DNA from: DASUKM01 sp036278735
Lineage (GTDB): Bacteria; Acidobacteriota; Vicinamibacteria; Vicinamibacterales; 2-12-FULL-66-21
Direction: 5' to 3'
Length of the DNA stretch: 64,000 nt
Assembly: GCA_036278735.1 (NCBI GenBank)
Contig: DASUKM010000030.1
Location: 158,371-222,370, forward strand
In this document: in pieces, positions 23,555 through 33,335 of the stretch
Layout of the letters: each line of letters starts with the position of its first letter
How positions within the stretch are numbered: position 1 is the stretch's first letter
Notes under the pieces: model-generated
What the model was told of the DNA's origin: nothing
What the model saw: the letters and a program-made list of their open reading frames with translations, nothing else
Database searches by the model: none
Position numbers and translations under genes: made by a program

Positions 23555-26218
23555 ATGCGCCTCCGCGTGCTCGCCGCCCTGCTCTGCCTCTGGCCGGTCC
23601 CGGCGCGCGCCGGCCAGACACCGGCTGCGCCGGATCCGATCGACCTGCTCGTGGCGCGCGTCGAACAGGCGATCGCGCAGACGGATGCGCCCGCGCTGCG
23701 GGCCCTGTTCAATCTCGACGAGCCGTCCGGCATGGACACGGATTTCGTCAACCGCATGACGCTTGCGCCGGTCTCGCACGTCACCGTGAAGCTGCGCGAC
23801 CGTGCACCCCGGACCAACGGCGAGCAGCGCCTGCGCCTCGAGATCTTCGCGGACCGGCGCGGCGAAGGCACGCTGTCGACGTGGCGCGTGGACGCGAAGC
23901 CGAGCCCGCTCGTCGGAGGTCTCTGGCAGATTGCCGCGCTCGAACGCCTTTCGGTCGTCTCGGGCCTGTACCGCCTCGCGCTCGATCCCGCCGTCCAGTT
24001 CGACGTCCGGAATCTCAGCATCCGTGAACCGGACCTGCTGCTCACCATGAACAGCGGCCGCGCGTTCGCCGCGAGCACCGCGGCGGGCACGACCGTGCTC
24101 GTGCTGCTCGGCAAAGGCCACCTGACGTTTTCCCCCTCGCCGCCGGCCGAACGCGGACAGGTCCACATCTTCTGCGGCGCCGATGCGCTGTCGACCTCGT
24201 TCAAGGCGCTGTTCCTCCGGATCAATCCGCAGCGTCTGTCCGCTCACCTGTCGGGTTCGATGGTGCGGCGTACGCCGCGGCCGGACGACCTGCGCCGGGC
24301 CCAGGCGATCTTTTCGACGTACTCGCCCCTGACCTTCCAGGTCGACATCTCGGACCTCAGCGCCGACAAGTGGTCGCTGGTGCCGACCGGCGACGATGCC
24401 GTCGCCGAAATGGTGACGTCGAAATACGGCACGCTGACGTACGCGCGCGGCGCGAACGAGCCTGAGGACATCTCGCTGTTCGATCGCCGTCACCGGCGGA
24501 ACATCTCGGTGTACGCGTCGGCCGACAAACTCGCCGCCCACGGCCGCGACTACAGCGAGGACGATGGGCTCGACTACGACGTCCTGCACTACGACATCGA
24601 CACCACCTTCTCGCCCGACCGCCTGTGGGTCGACGGCGTCACGCGCCTGACGCTTCGGATCGACGCCAACCCGGTCTCGACGATCACGATCCGCCTGGCG
24701 GATGCGCTGGTGATCCGGAGCGCCACGTCGCCGCAATTCGGCCGGTTGCTGACGCTGCGCATCGTCGGACAGAACACGGTGGTGGTGGGCTTTCCGGCCA
24801 CGGTGCCGGCGGGGGCGCAGCTCGACGTCACGATGACGTATGGCGGGCGGCTGACGCCGCAGCCGCTCGATCGCGAAACGGTGCAGGTGGTGACGACGGG
24901 GGACGACGGTCGATCCCAGACGATGCTCGAACCGCGGTTCCTGTACAGCAATCGCAGCTTCTGGTATCCGCAGGGGACCGTCACGGATTACGCGACCGCG
25001 CGCATCAGTCTGACGATCCCGGCGGACTACACGGCCGTCGCGAGCGGCACGCCGCAGGGGCCCGCCACGCTGCTGCCTGCGGCACCCGGGACGCATGCCC
25101 GCACGCGCGCGGTGTTCGCGGCCACCAGCCCCGCGCGGTATCTCGCGTTCCTCGTGAGCCACTTCGACCGGCTCGCCGCCGCGCACATCGAGCTCCGCAC
25201 GGCGGACGCGCTGCTGCCCGCCGGCGGCGCGGGCCGCACGAGTGCGCCGGCGACGTTCACGCTGCTCGCCGACGCCAATCCCCGCGAGGGCACGCGCGCG
25301 CACGAGCTGACGGCGCGCGCGGCCGACGTGCTCCGGACGTACACGTCCATTCTCGGCGACGCGCCTTACGGGACGCTGACGCTGGCGATCACCGAATCAC
25401 AGCTACCGGGCGGACATGGGCCCGCCTACCTCGCGATCGTCGATCAGCCGGCCCCGACGAGCCCGTTCGTCTGGTCGTCCGATCCGGTCGCCTTCGACCA
25501 CTTCCCGGCCTACTTTCTCGCGCACGAAGTGGCGCATCAGTGGTGGGGCCAGGCGGTCGGCTGGAAGAACTACCACGAGCAGTGGCTCAGCGAGGGATTC
25601 GCGCAGTACTTTGCCGCGCTCTACGCCGAACGCCACGACGGCGAGGGGGCGTTCGAGGACGTGATTCGAAAGATGCGCAAGTGGGGCATGCAGATGTCGC
25701 CGAAAGGCCCCATCTCTCTCGGCTACCGGCTCGGGCACATCAAGAACGACAGCCGGGTCTTTCGCGCGATCGTGTACGACAAGGCCGCGATGGTGCTGCA
25801 CATGCTGCGGCGGCTGGTCGGCGACGATGCCTTCTTTGCGGGCCTGCGCCGGTTCTACACGACGTGGCGGTTCAAGAAGGCGGGGACCGCGGACTTCCAG
25901 GCCGCGATGGAAGCGGTCAGCGGGCGCCCGCTCGGGGCGTTCTTCGACGCGTGGATTCGCGGGACGGCGATCCCGCGGCTTCGCTTCTCCTCGGTCAAGG
26001 ACGCGTCGGGCCGGACCCTGACGGTGCGGTTCGAACAGACATCGCCGCCGATGGAAGTGCCCGTCACGGTCACGCTCGAGTATGCCGACGGATCCAGCGA
26101 GAGCGTCGTCGTGGACGTCGACAGACGCATCGTCGAACGGCGCCTCCCGTTGAAGGGACGTCTCGATCGCGTCGACGTGAACCGCGATTCGGCCGCGCTC
26201 GCCGACATCGATCGGTAG
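23555..26218 (+). CDS. Secreted M1-family aminopeptidase
   Basis: 887 residues. A signal peptide ends around PARAG. The first 300 residues contain no recognised motif. The M1 catalytic domain carries the zinc site HEVAHQWWG at H657/E658/H661 with E680 in WLSEGFAQY, the exact HExxH-x18-E spacing. The GAMEN-type exopeptidase loop is not obvious; ESQLPGGHGPAYLAI occupies its place, so exopeptidase specificity may differ. A C-terminal Ig-like domain follows (VTVTLEYADGSSESVVVD). It lies 43 bp after the phosphatase. Confidence 0.9.
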   Translation: MRLRVLAALLCLWPVPARAGQTPAAPDPIDLLVARVEQAIAQTDAPALRALFNLDEPSGMDTDFVNRMTLAPVSHVTVKLRDRAPRTNGEQRLRLEIFADRRGEGTLSTWRVDAKPSPLVGGLWQIAALERLSVVSGLYRLALDPAVQFDVRNLSIREPDLLLTMNSGRAFAASTAAGTTVLVLLGKGHLTFSPSPPAERGQVHIFCGADALSTSFKALFLRINPQRLSAHLSGSMVRRTPRPDDLRRAQAIFSTYSPLTFQVDISDLSADKWSLVPTGDDAVAEMVTSKYGTLTYARGANEPEDISLFDRRHRRNISVYASADKLAAHGRDYSEDDGLDYDVLHYDIDTTFSPDRLWVDGVTRLTLRIDANPVSTITIRLADALVIRSATSPQFGRLLTLRIVGQNTVVVGFPATVPAGAQLDVTMTYGGRLTPQPLDRETVQVVTTGDDGRSQTMLEPRFLYSNRSFWYPQGTVTDYATARISLTIPADYTAVASGTPQGPATLLPAAPGTHARTRAVFAATSPARYLAFLVSHFDRLAAAHIELRTADALLPAGGAGRTSAPATFTLLADANPREGTRAHELTARAADVLRTYTSILGDAPYGTLTLAITESQLPGGHGPAYLAIVDQPAPTSPFVWSSDPVAFDHFPAYFLAHEVAHQWWGQAVGWKNYHEQWLSEGFAQYFAALYAERHDGEGAFEDVIRKMRKWGMQMSPKGPISLGYRLGHIKNDSRVFRAIVYDKAAMVLHMLRRLVGDDAFFAGLRRFYTTWRFKKAGTADFQAAMEAVSGRPLGAFFDAWIRGTAIPRLRFSSVKDASGRTLTVRFEQTSPPMEVPVTVTLEYADGSSESVVVDVDRRIVERRLPLKGRLDRVDVNRDSAALADIDR

Positions 26219-26498
26219 ACTTTCCGCACGTTCGGCAGACTTCATCGCGGCGCCGCGCGACTTCCGTACGCGCGTCCGCGCGGCGGGCCTGCATCACCGT
26301 TCATCGCAATTCGGCGACACCGCCGACATGCGTCGCCGCGCCGGCGGACTTCCCAAACAGCATCATCGATCCTCGGCCGGAATTCGGCGTCTCGTCGATG
26401 GCGCGAGCGTTGCTGCGGCACCGTCACCCACGCTCGCGGCGTCACGACACCGGCGTGTACCGCGGCCGCCAACATTCCGTCATCGAGAGAGCGCCTTC

Positions 26499-29400
26499 AT
26501 GCGTCCCAGACCGCTGGTCCGTGTTTCCATCCGCCTGCTCTTCGTTCTCACGTTCGTCGCCATGGTCGTCGCGGGACGCGCCCCCTTCATCCGGCTCGTG
26601 GCTCAGGCGCCCGACCCGTGCAGCGGCGACAGCATCAATCCGATCGCGTGCGAGAACAGCAAGCCGGGTAATCCGGAGAGCGAGTGGGACATCAACGGCG
26701 CCGGGAGCACCTCGATCCAGGGATTCGCGACGGCCATCAGCGTCGACCACGGCCAGACCGTCCACTTCAAGGTCGACACGAACGCGACCGCCTACCGGCT
26801 CGATATCTACCGCATCGGCTATTACGGCGGGCTCGGGGCCCGGAAGGTCGACTCGATCCTGCCGAGCGCGTCGCTGCCGCAGAACCAGCCGAACTGTCTC
26901 GTCGACGGCCCGACCGGCCTGATCGACTGCGGCAACTGGCACGAGTCGGCGTCCTGGGCCGTGCCGCCGGACGCCGTGAGCGGCGTGTACATCGCAAAGC
27001 TCGTTCGCACGGATGGCACCGCGGGCTCGAGCCACATCGTCTTCGTCGTCCGCGACGATGCGAGCACGGCGGACTTCCTGTTCCAGACGTCGGATACGAC
27101 CTGGCAGGCCTACAACCAGTACGGCGGCAACAGCCTGTACGTCGGGGGCCCGGGCACGAGCCCGGGGCGCGCGTACAAGGTGAGCTACAACCGCCCGTTC
27201 ACGACGCGCGGCACCGGCCCGGAGGATTTCTTCTTCAACGCCGAGTACCCGATGATCCGGTTCCTCGAGGCCAACGGCTACGCCATGAGCTACGCCAGCG
27301 GCGTCGACACCGATCGCAGTCCGGCGATGCTCCTCCAGCACAAGATCTTTCTCTCCGTCGGGCACGACGAGTACTGGTCGGGCCAACAGCGCGCGAACAT
27401 CGAATCGGCGCGCGCGGCGGGACTCAGCCTCGCGTTCTTCAGCGGAAACGAAATGTTCTGGAAGACGCGGTACGAGTCCAGCATCGACGGGAGCGGTACG
27501 CCGTACCGGACGCTCGTCTGCTACAAGGAAACACACGCCAACGCCAAGATCGATCCGCTCCCGAACGTCTGGACGGGCACCTGGCGCGATCCGCGCTTCA
27601 GTCCGCCGGCCGATGGCGGGCGCCCGGAGAACGCGGTCACGGGGACGATTTTCACCGTCAACGACGGAGCGCAGACCGCCATCCGCGTTCCGGCCTCGTT
27701 CGGCTCGCAGCCGTTCTGGCGCCACACCTCGATCGCGACGATGGCTCCCGGCACGACCGCGGTCCTGACCGACGGAACGCTCGGCTACGAGTGGGACGAG
27801 CCGCTCGACAACGGCTTCGAGCCGTCCGGCGTCCTCGAACTCTCCAGGACGACCGTCGACGTCCCCTCGAAGCTGCTCGATTACGGGTCCTCCTACGGAT
27901 CGGGCACCGCGACGCACAGCCTGACGCTCTATCGCGATCCGGTGGGCCACGGGCTGGTGTTCGGCGCCGGCACCGTGCAGTGGAGCTGGGGGCTCGACAG
28001 CGATCACGATCGCGGCAACGCGCCCGCGGATATCCGAATGCAGCAGGCTACCGTCAACCTGTTCGCCGACATGGGATCGTCGCGGCCGTCGACGCTGCAG
28101 AGCGGTCTCGTGTTCGATGCGGGCACCGGCGACGTCACGCCGCCGGTGACCGTCATCTCGCAGCCGTCGGCTGGCGCGACGTTCAACGCCGGCGCTGCCG
28201 TGACGATCAGCGGCACCAGCACGGACACGGGCGGCGAGGTCGCCCTCGTGCAGGTGTCGGTGGATGGGGGCACGAGCTGGACCACCGCGACCGGCACCTC
28301 CGCGTGGAGCTATTCGTGGACGGCTGCCGGCAACGGACCGCTCACGATTCGCGTGCGCGCGACCGACGACAGCAGCAACGTCGAGAATCCGGCAGCCTCC
28401 GTGACGGTCACGATCGTGGGAAGCGGAACGACCGGCGGCCTCGTCGCGGCCTATGCGTTCGACGAAGGAGCGGGCACCACGACCGCCGACCAGTCGGGAA
28501 ACGGCAACACCGGCACGCTGGCGAACACCACCTGGACCTCCACGGGCAAGTTCGGTCAGGCCCTGGCGTTCAACGGCAGTAATGCGTGGGTCACCGTCCA
28601 GGATTCGGCGTCGCTCGATCTCACGACCGGCATGACGCTCGAAGCCTGGGTCAATCCGACGGTGCAGAGCAGCTGGCGCGCGGCGCTGTTGAAGGAAACG
28701 GCCTCCGGCCTCGCCTACGCGCTGTACAGCTCCAACTCCTCACGACCGGCGCTGTATCTCAATACCGGCGGCTCCGACGCGGGACTGTCCGGCATCGCTT
28801 CGCTGCCGCTGAACGCGTGGTCGCACCTGGCCGCGACGTACGACGGCAGCACGATGCGGCTGTACGTCAACGGCACGCAGGTCTCCAGCACGTCGAAGAC
28901 CGGCGCGATGCGCACGTCGACGAACCCGCTGCGGATCGGCGGCGATGCCCCGTGGGGTGAATTCTTCGCGGGCCAGATCGACGAAGTCCGCGTCTACAAC
29001 CGCGCGCTGCAGGCCTCCGAGATCCAGGCCGACATGGTCACGCCCATTGCACCCGACACCTCGGCCCCCTCGGTGACGGGGGTCTCGCCGGCCGCCGGGG
29101 CGACCGGCGTGCCTGTGGAAACGGGCGTGACGGCGGCGTTCAGCAAGTCGATGCTGGGCAGCTCCATCGGGTCCGCGACCTTCGACCTGCGCGACGCGTC
29201 GGGCCAGGCCGTCGCCGCGACGGTGAGCTACGCCGACGCGACGCACACCGCGACGCTCACGCCGGCGGCGTCCCTGGCGGCGGGAGCGGCCTACCCCGCG
29301 ACGGTGCACGGCGGCAGCGTGGCACCGGTCGTGACCGACTCGTCGGGCAATCCGCTGCCGGCGAGCGTCAGCTGGTCGTTCACGACCGCGTCCGGCGGCT

Positions 29401-32400
29401 CGACGTCGAACTGCCCCTGTTCGATCTGGAGCAGCGCGACGGTGCCGGCCAACCCGGCGGATCCCGACAGCGGGTCGGTCGAGCTCGGCGTGAAGTTCCA
29501 GTCGGATCGAGCGGGATTCATCGACGCGATTCGCTTCTACAAAGGGGCCGGCAACGACGGCCCCCATGTCGGCAGCCTCTGGACGGCTGCCGGCACGCTC
29601 CTCGGAACGGTCGCCTTCACGAACGAATCGGCCACGGGCTGGCAGGAGGCGTCCTTCGCCGCCCCCATCGCGATTGCGGCGGACACGGTCTATGTGGCGT
29701 CCTACTTCGCCCCATCCGGGCACTACGCGGGAGACGATTCGTACTTCGACACCGGCGTGGACAATCCGCCGCTGCACGCGCCCGCCAGCGGCACGAGCCT
29801 GAACGGCGTGTATGCCTACGGCGCGTCGAGCCGATTCCCAAGCCAGTCGTATCGCGCCAGCAACTACTGGGTCGACGTCGTCTTTGCCGATGGAGGCGGG
29901 CCGACGCCGCCGTCGATCGTCGGCGTCTCGCCGCCGTCGGGAGCCACCGGCGTGGCGGCGTCCACTCTCGTGACGGCGACGTTCAACGAGAGCGTCGACG
30001 CTTCGACCGTCAACACGAATACGTTCGATTTGCGAGCAGGGTCGACGCTGGTGCCGGCGACTGTCGCGTACGACGCCGGGAGCCGGACGGCCACGCTGCA
30101 CCCGTCGACTGCGCTCAACGCCAGCACGCAGTACACGGCCACGGTACATGGCGGTGCGGCCGATCCGCGCGTGAAGGACACGGCGGGCACGCCACTCGCG
30201 GCGAATGTGTCGTGGACGTTCACCACCGCCGCCGCGCAGCAGGCGCCGCCGGACGACGGACCGGGCGGCCCGATCCTCGTCATCTCGAGCACCGGTAATC
30301 CGTTCACGCGCTATTACGGCGAGATCCTGCGCAACGAGGGGCTGAACCTCTTCACGATCAGCGACATGTCGCTCGTGAACGCCACGACCCTGAACGCATA
30401 CGACGTCGTGGTGCTCGGCGACATGCCGATCACGGCATCGCAGACCACGATGCTGACCAACTGGGTGAACGCGGGTGGCAACCTGGTCGCGATGCGCCCC
30501 GACCCGCGGTTGGCAGGGCTGCTGGGCCTGACGAGCCAGAGCACGACCATCGCCGACGCATACCTGTCGATCGCGCAGAGCGGCCCGGGCGCGGGGCTGG
30601 TGTCGCAGACGATTCAATTCCACGGCACGGCCGATCGCTACAGCCTGAATGGCGCGAGCGCGCTGGCCACGCTCTACGCCTCGGCCTCGACGGCGACGAC
30701 GAGCCCGGCCGTCTCGCTGCGCAGCGTGGGATCGAACGGCGGCCAGGCAGCCGCCTTCGCCTACGACCTCGCCCGCTCGGTGGTCTACACGAGACAGGGC
30801 AACCCCGACTGGTCCGGCGAGGAGCGCGACGGCCAGACTCCCGTCCGCAGCGACGACCTGTTCTTCGGAGCGGCCAGCGGCGACAGGCAGCCAGACTGGG
30901 TGGATCACACCAGGATTGCCATCCCGCAGGCAGACGAACAGATGCGGCTGTTCGCCAACCTGATCGAATCGATGACGCGCGATCGCAAACCGCTGCCGAG
31001 ATTCTGGTACCTGCCGCGGATGCTGAAAGCGGCAGTCGTGATGACCGGCGACGATCACGGCAACGGCGGCACCGCCGGACGGTTCGACGATTATGTCGAC
31101 ATGAGCCCCGCGGGGTGCTCGGTGGCCGACTGGGAGTGCATCCGGTCGACGTCGTACATCTACCCGTCGACGCCGCTCACGAACGCGCAGGCGAGCGTCT
31201 ACGCGAACGAGGGGTTCGAGATCGGCTTGCACGATTCCACCGACTGCCACGACTTCACGCCGGAATCGCTGCAGCAGGACTACGACGATCAACTGGCGGA
31301 CTGGACGGCCAAGTACGCCGGCCTCGTGTCGCCCGTGACGAACCGGACGCATTGCATCACCTGGAGCGACTACGACACCCAGCCGCAGGTGGAGCTCGCG
31401 CACGGAATGCGCTTCGATGCGAACTACTACTACTGGCCGCCCGCGTGGGTGAACGACACACCAGGACTCTTCACGGGCTCGGCGCTGCCGATGCGGTTCG
31501 CCAAGGCGGACGGCACGCTGATCGACGTGTACCAGGCGGCGACCCAGATGACCGACGAGTCGGACCAGACGTACCCGCTGACGATCGACACCCTGCTCGA
31601 CAATGCCCTCGGATCGAAGGGGTACTACGGCGTGTTCACGGCCAACATGCACACCGATACGGCCGACTCGGACGGGTCGGATGCGATCGTCGACTCGGCG
31701 CTGTCGCGCGGCGTCCCGATTGTCTCGGCGGCCCAGATGCTCACGTGGCTCGACGGCCGCAACTCGTCGTCGTTCGGATCGCTGACGTTCAACGGCACGA
31801 CCCTGACCTTCACGATCGTGCCCGGGACGGGCAGCCGGGGCCTGGAAGCGCTGCTCCCCACCGAGGGTCCCAACGGCGAGCTGTCGTCGTTGACGCGGTC
31901 GGGAACCGCCGTCGCACACACGGTGCAGACGATCAAAGGGCTCTCGTACGCGGTCTTTCCGGCGCAGGCCGGGTCCTACGCGGCGGTTTACACGCCGCTC
32001 GACACGACCGGCCCGGTCGTCTCCGTGACGGCGCCGGCTCCGGGCGCCAGGCTTCGCGGCAGCGTCACCGTGACGGCGGCCGCGACCGATGAGTCGGGGA
32101 CGGTGTCCAGCGTGCAGTTCCTGCTCGACGGCGCCGCGCTGGGGCTCCCTGACGCCGCGGCGCCGTATGCCGTGACCTGGAACACCGGATCCAGCAGCAA
32201 CGGCGTCCACGTGCTCACGGCGCGCGCGATCGACTCGGCAAGCAACGTGACCACGTCTGCCGCCGTGACCGTCAGCGTCGACAACACCGCACCGACCGTG
32301 TCGATCACGACGCCCGGCGCGGGCGCCGCCGTCTCCGGCACGACCACGGTCACGGCTCAGGCCGCCGACAACGCGGGCGTCGCAAGCGTGCAGTTCATGC

Positions 32401-33209
32401 TCGACGGCGACAGTCTCGGCGCGCCCATCGCGAGCGCGCCGTACACGCTCGCCTGGATCACCACGGCGACGGGCAACGGACCGCACACCTTGACGGCGAT
32501 CGCCACCGACACGGCCGGCAATCAGACCACCTCCGCGGCCGTCGGCGTCACCGTGTCGAACACGTGGACCGTTCCGTCGGGCCTCGTGGCGGCGTACACG
32601 TTCGCGGAAGGCTCCGGCACGACCACGGCGGACGTGTCCGGCCATGGCAACACCGGCACGATCACCAACGCCGCCTGGACGACCAACGGACGGTTCGGCC
32701 ATGCGCTCGTGTTCAATGGCGCGAACAGCCTGGTCCGGGTCGCCGACAACGCGACGCTCAGGCTGACCTCCGCCATGACGATCGAGGCCTGGGTCAATCC
32801 CACGACGCTGAGCGGCTGGCGAACGGTCGCGTTCAAAGGCAACACCAGCGGCATGGCTTACGTGCTCTACGGCTACGACAACGCGCCGCGGCCGGCCGGC
32901 TACATCAACACCGGCTCGGGCGGCGACAAGGCCGTGGCCGGCACGAGCGCGCCGGCGCTGAACGCCTGGACGCACCTGGCGCTGACCTTCTCTAACGGAA
33001 CGCTGTCGATCTACGTCAACGGCGTGCTCGCCGGCTCGAAAACGTATTCCGGATCCATCCGCAGCACGACACAGGCGTTGACGATGGGGGGGAACGACGT
33101 CTGGGGCGAATGGTTCTCGGGCACCCTCGACGAGATCCGGATCTACAACCGCGCGCTCACGCCGGCGGAAATCCAGGCCGGCATGAACCAGACGCTCGGC
33201 GGCAGTTAG
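26499..33209 (+). CDS. Giant secreted multidomain protein with two LamG and several Ig-like domains
   Basis: 2236 residues from the ATG at 26499, with signal peptide MRPRPLVRVSIRLLFVLTFVAMVVAG. Order of domains by eye: a DMFase beta-subunit-like domain (about residues 40-530, with SVGHDEYWSGQQR), Ig-like, LamG (GLVAAYAFDEGAGTTTADQSG, about 645-845), SbsA-type Ig, a DUF4082-like domain (SGSVELGVKFQSDRAGFIDAIRFY), a second SbsA Ig, a polysaccharide-deacetylase-like region (VVMTGDDHGN and EIGLHDSTDCHD), two Ig domains, and a second LamG to the end. It probably binds and modifies extracellular polysaccharide. No membrane anchor or sorting signal is visible at the C-terminus. Confidence 0.85.
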   Translation: MRPRPLVRVSIRLLFVLTFVAMVVAGRAPFIRLVAQAPDPCSGDSINPIACENSKPGNPESEWDINGAGSTSIQGFATAISVDHGQTVHFKVDTNATAYRLDIYRIGYYGGLGARKVDSILPSASLPQNQPNCLVDGPTGLIDCGNWHESASWAVPPDAVSGVYIAKLVRTDGTAGSSHIVFVVRDDASTADFLFQTSDTTWQAYNQYGGNSLYVGGPGTSPGRAYKVSYNRPFTTRGTGPEDFFFNAEYPMIRFLEANGYAMSYASGVDTDRSPAMLLQHKIFLSVGHDEYWSGQQRANIESARAAGLSLAFFSGNEMFWKTRYESSIDGSGTPYRTLVCYKETHANAKIDPLPNVWTGTWRDPRFSPPADGGRPENAVTGTIFTVNDGAQTAIRVPASFGSQPFWRHTSIATMAPGTTAVLTDGTLGYEWDEPLDNGFEPSGVLELSRTTVDVPSKLLDYGSSYGSGTATHSLTLYRDPVGHGLVFGAGTVQWSWGLDSDHDRGNAPADIRMQQATVNLFADMGSSRPSTLQSGLVFDAGTGDVTPPVTVISQPSAGATFNAGAAVTISGTSTDTGGEVALVQVSVDGGTSWTTATGTSAWSYSWTAAGNGPLTIRVRATDDSSNVENPAASVTVTIVGSGTTGGLVAAYAFDEGAGTTTADQSGNGNTGTLANTTWTSTGKFGQALAFNGSNAWVTVQDSASLDLTTGMTLEAWVNPTVQSSWRAALLKETASGLAYALYSSNSSRPALYLNTGGSDAGLSGIASLPLNAWSHLAATYDGSTMRLYVNGTQVSSTSKTGAMRTSTNPLRIGGDAPWGEFFAGQIDEVRVYNRALQASEIQADMVTPIAPDTSAPSVTGVSPAAGATGVPVETGVTAAFSKSMLGSSIGSATFDLRDASGQAVAATVSYADATHTATLTPAASLAAGAAYPATVHGGSVAPVVTDSSGNPLPASVSWSFTTASGGSTSNCPCSIWSSATVPANPADPDSGSVELGVKFQSDRAGFIDAIRFYKGAGNDGPHVGSLWTAAGTLLGTVAFTNESATGWQEASFAAPIAIAADTVYVASYFAPSGHYAGDDSYFDTGVDNPPLHAPASGTSLNGVYAYGASSRFPSQSYRASNYWVDVVFADGGGPTPPSIVGVSPPSGATGVAASTLVTATFNESVDASTVNTNTFDLRAGSTLVPATVAYDAGSRTATLHPSTALNASTQYTATVHGGAADPRVKDTAGTPLAANVSWTFTTAAAQQAPPDDGPGGPILVISSTGNPFTRYYGEILRNEGLNLFTISDMSLVNATTLNAYDVVVLGDMPITASQTTMLTNWVNAGGNLVAMRPDPRLAGLLGLTSQSTTIADAYLSIAQSGPGAGLVSQTIQFHGTADRYSLNGASALATLYASASTATTSPAVSLRSVGSNGGQAAAFAYDLARSVVYTRQGNPDWSGEERDGQTPVRSDDLFFGAASGDRQPDWVDHTRIAIPQADEQMRLFANLIESMTRDRKPLPRFWYLPRMLKAAVVMTGDDHGNGGTAGRFDDYVDMSPAGCSVADWECIRSTSYIYPSTPLTNAQASVYANEGFEIGLHDSTDCHDFTPESLQQDYDDQLADWTAKYAGLVSPVTNRTHCITWSDYDTQPQVELAHGMRFDANYYYWPPAWVNDTPGLFTGSALPMRFAKADGTLIDVYQAATQMTDESDQTYPLTIDTLLDNALGSKGYYGVFTANMHTDTADSDGSDAIVDSALSRGVPIVSAAQMLTWLDGRNSSSFGSLTFNGTTLTFTIVPGTGSRGLEALLPTEGPNGELSSLTRSGTAVAHTVQTIKGLSYAVFPAQAGSYAAVYTPLDTTGPVVSVTAPAPGARLRGSVTVTAAATDESGTVSSVQFLLDGAALGLPDAAAPYAVTWNTGSSSNGVHVLTARAIDSASNVTTSAAVTVSVDNTAPTVSITTPGAGAAVSGTTTVTAQAADNAGVASVQFMLDGDSLGAPIASAPYTLAWITTATGNGPHTLTAIATDTAGNQTTSAAVGVTVSNTWTVPSGLVAAYTFAEGSGTTTADVSGHGNTGTITNAAWTTNGRFGHALVFNGANSLVRVADNATLRLTSAMTIEAWVNPTTLSGWRTVAFKGNTSGMAYVLYGYDNAPRPAGYINTGSGGDKAVAGTSAPALNAWTHLALTFSNGTLSIYVNGVLAGSKTYSGSIRSTTQALTMGGNDVWGEWFSGTLDEIRIYNRALTPAEIQAGMNQTLGGS

Positions 33210-33335
33210 CGCCGTCAGCGGGCGTCCCGGCCGGTGGCCCGCCACCCGTCCGGCCATCCCCACGAATGGGCGGTCGCTCCGGCGGCCGCCCGCCCGGCCG
33301 AATCGCATGGTCGCCCTGATATATGATCGAGGATC

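Noticed and set aside
26219..26498. N-terminal extension of the giant secreted protein back to 26328
   Set aside because: The extension is charged and of low complexity, whereas the ATG at 26499 begins a clear signal peptide. The 280-bp gap shows no other gene.
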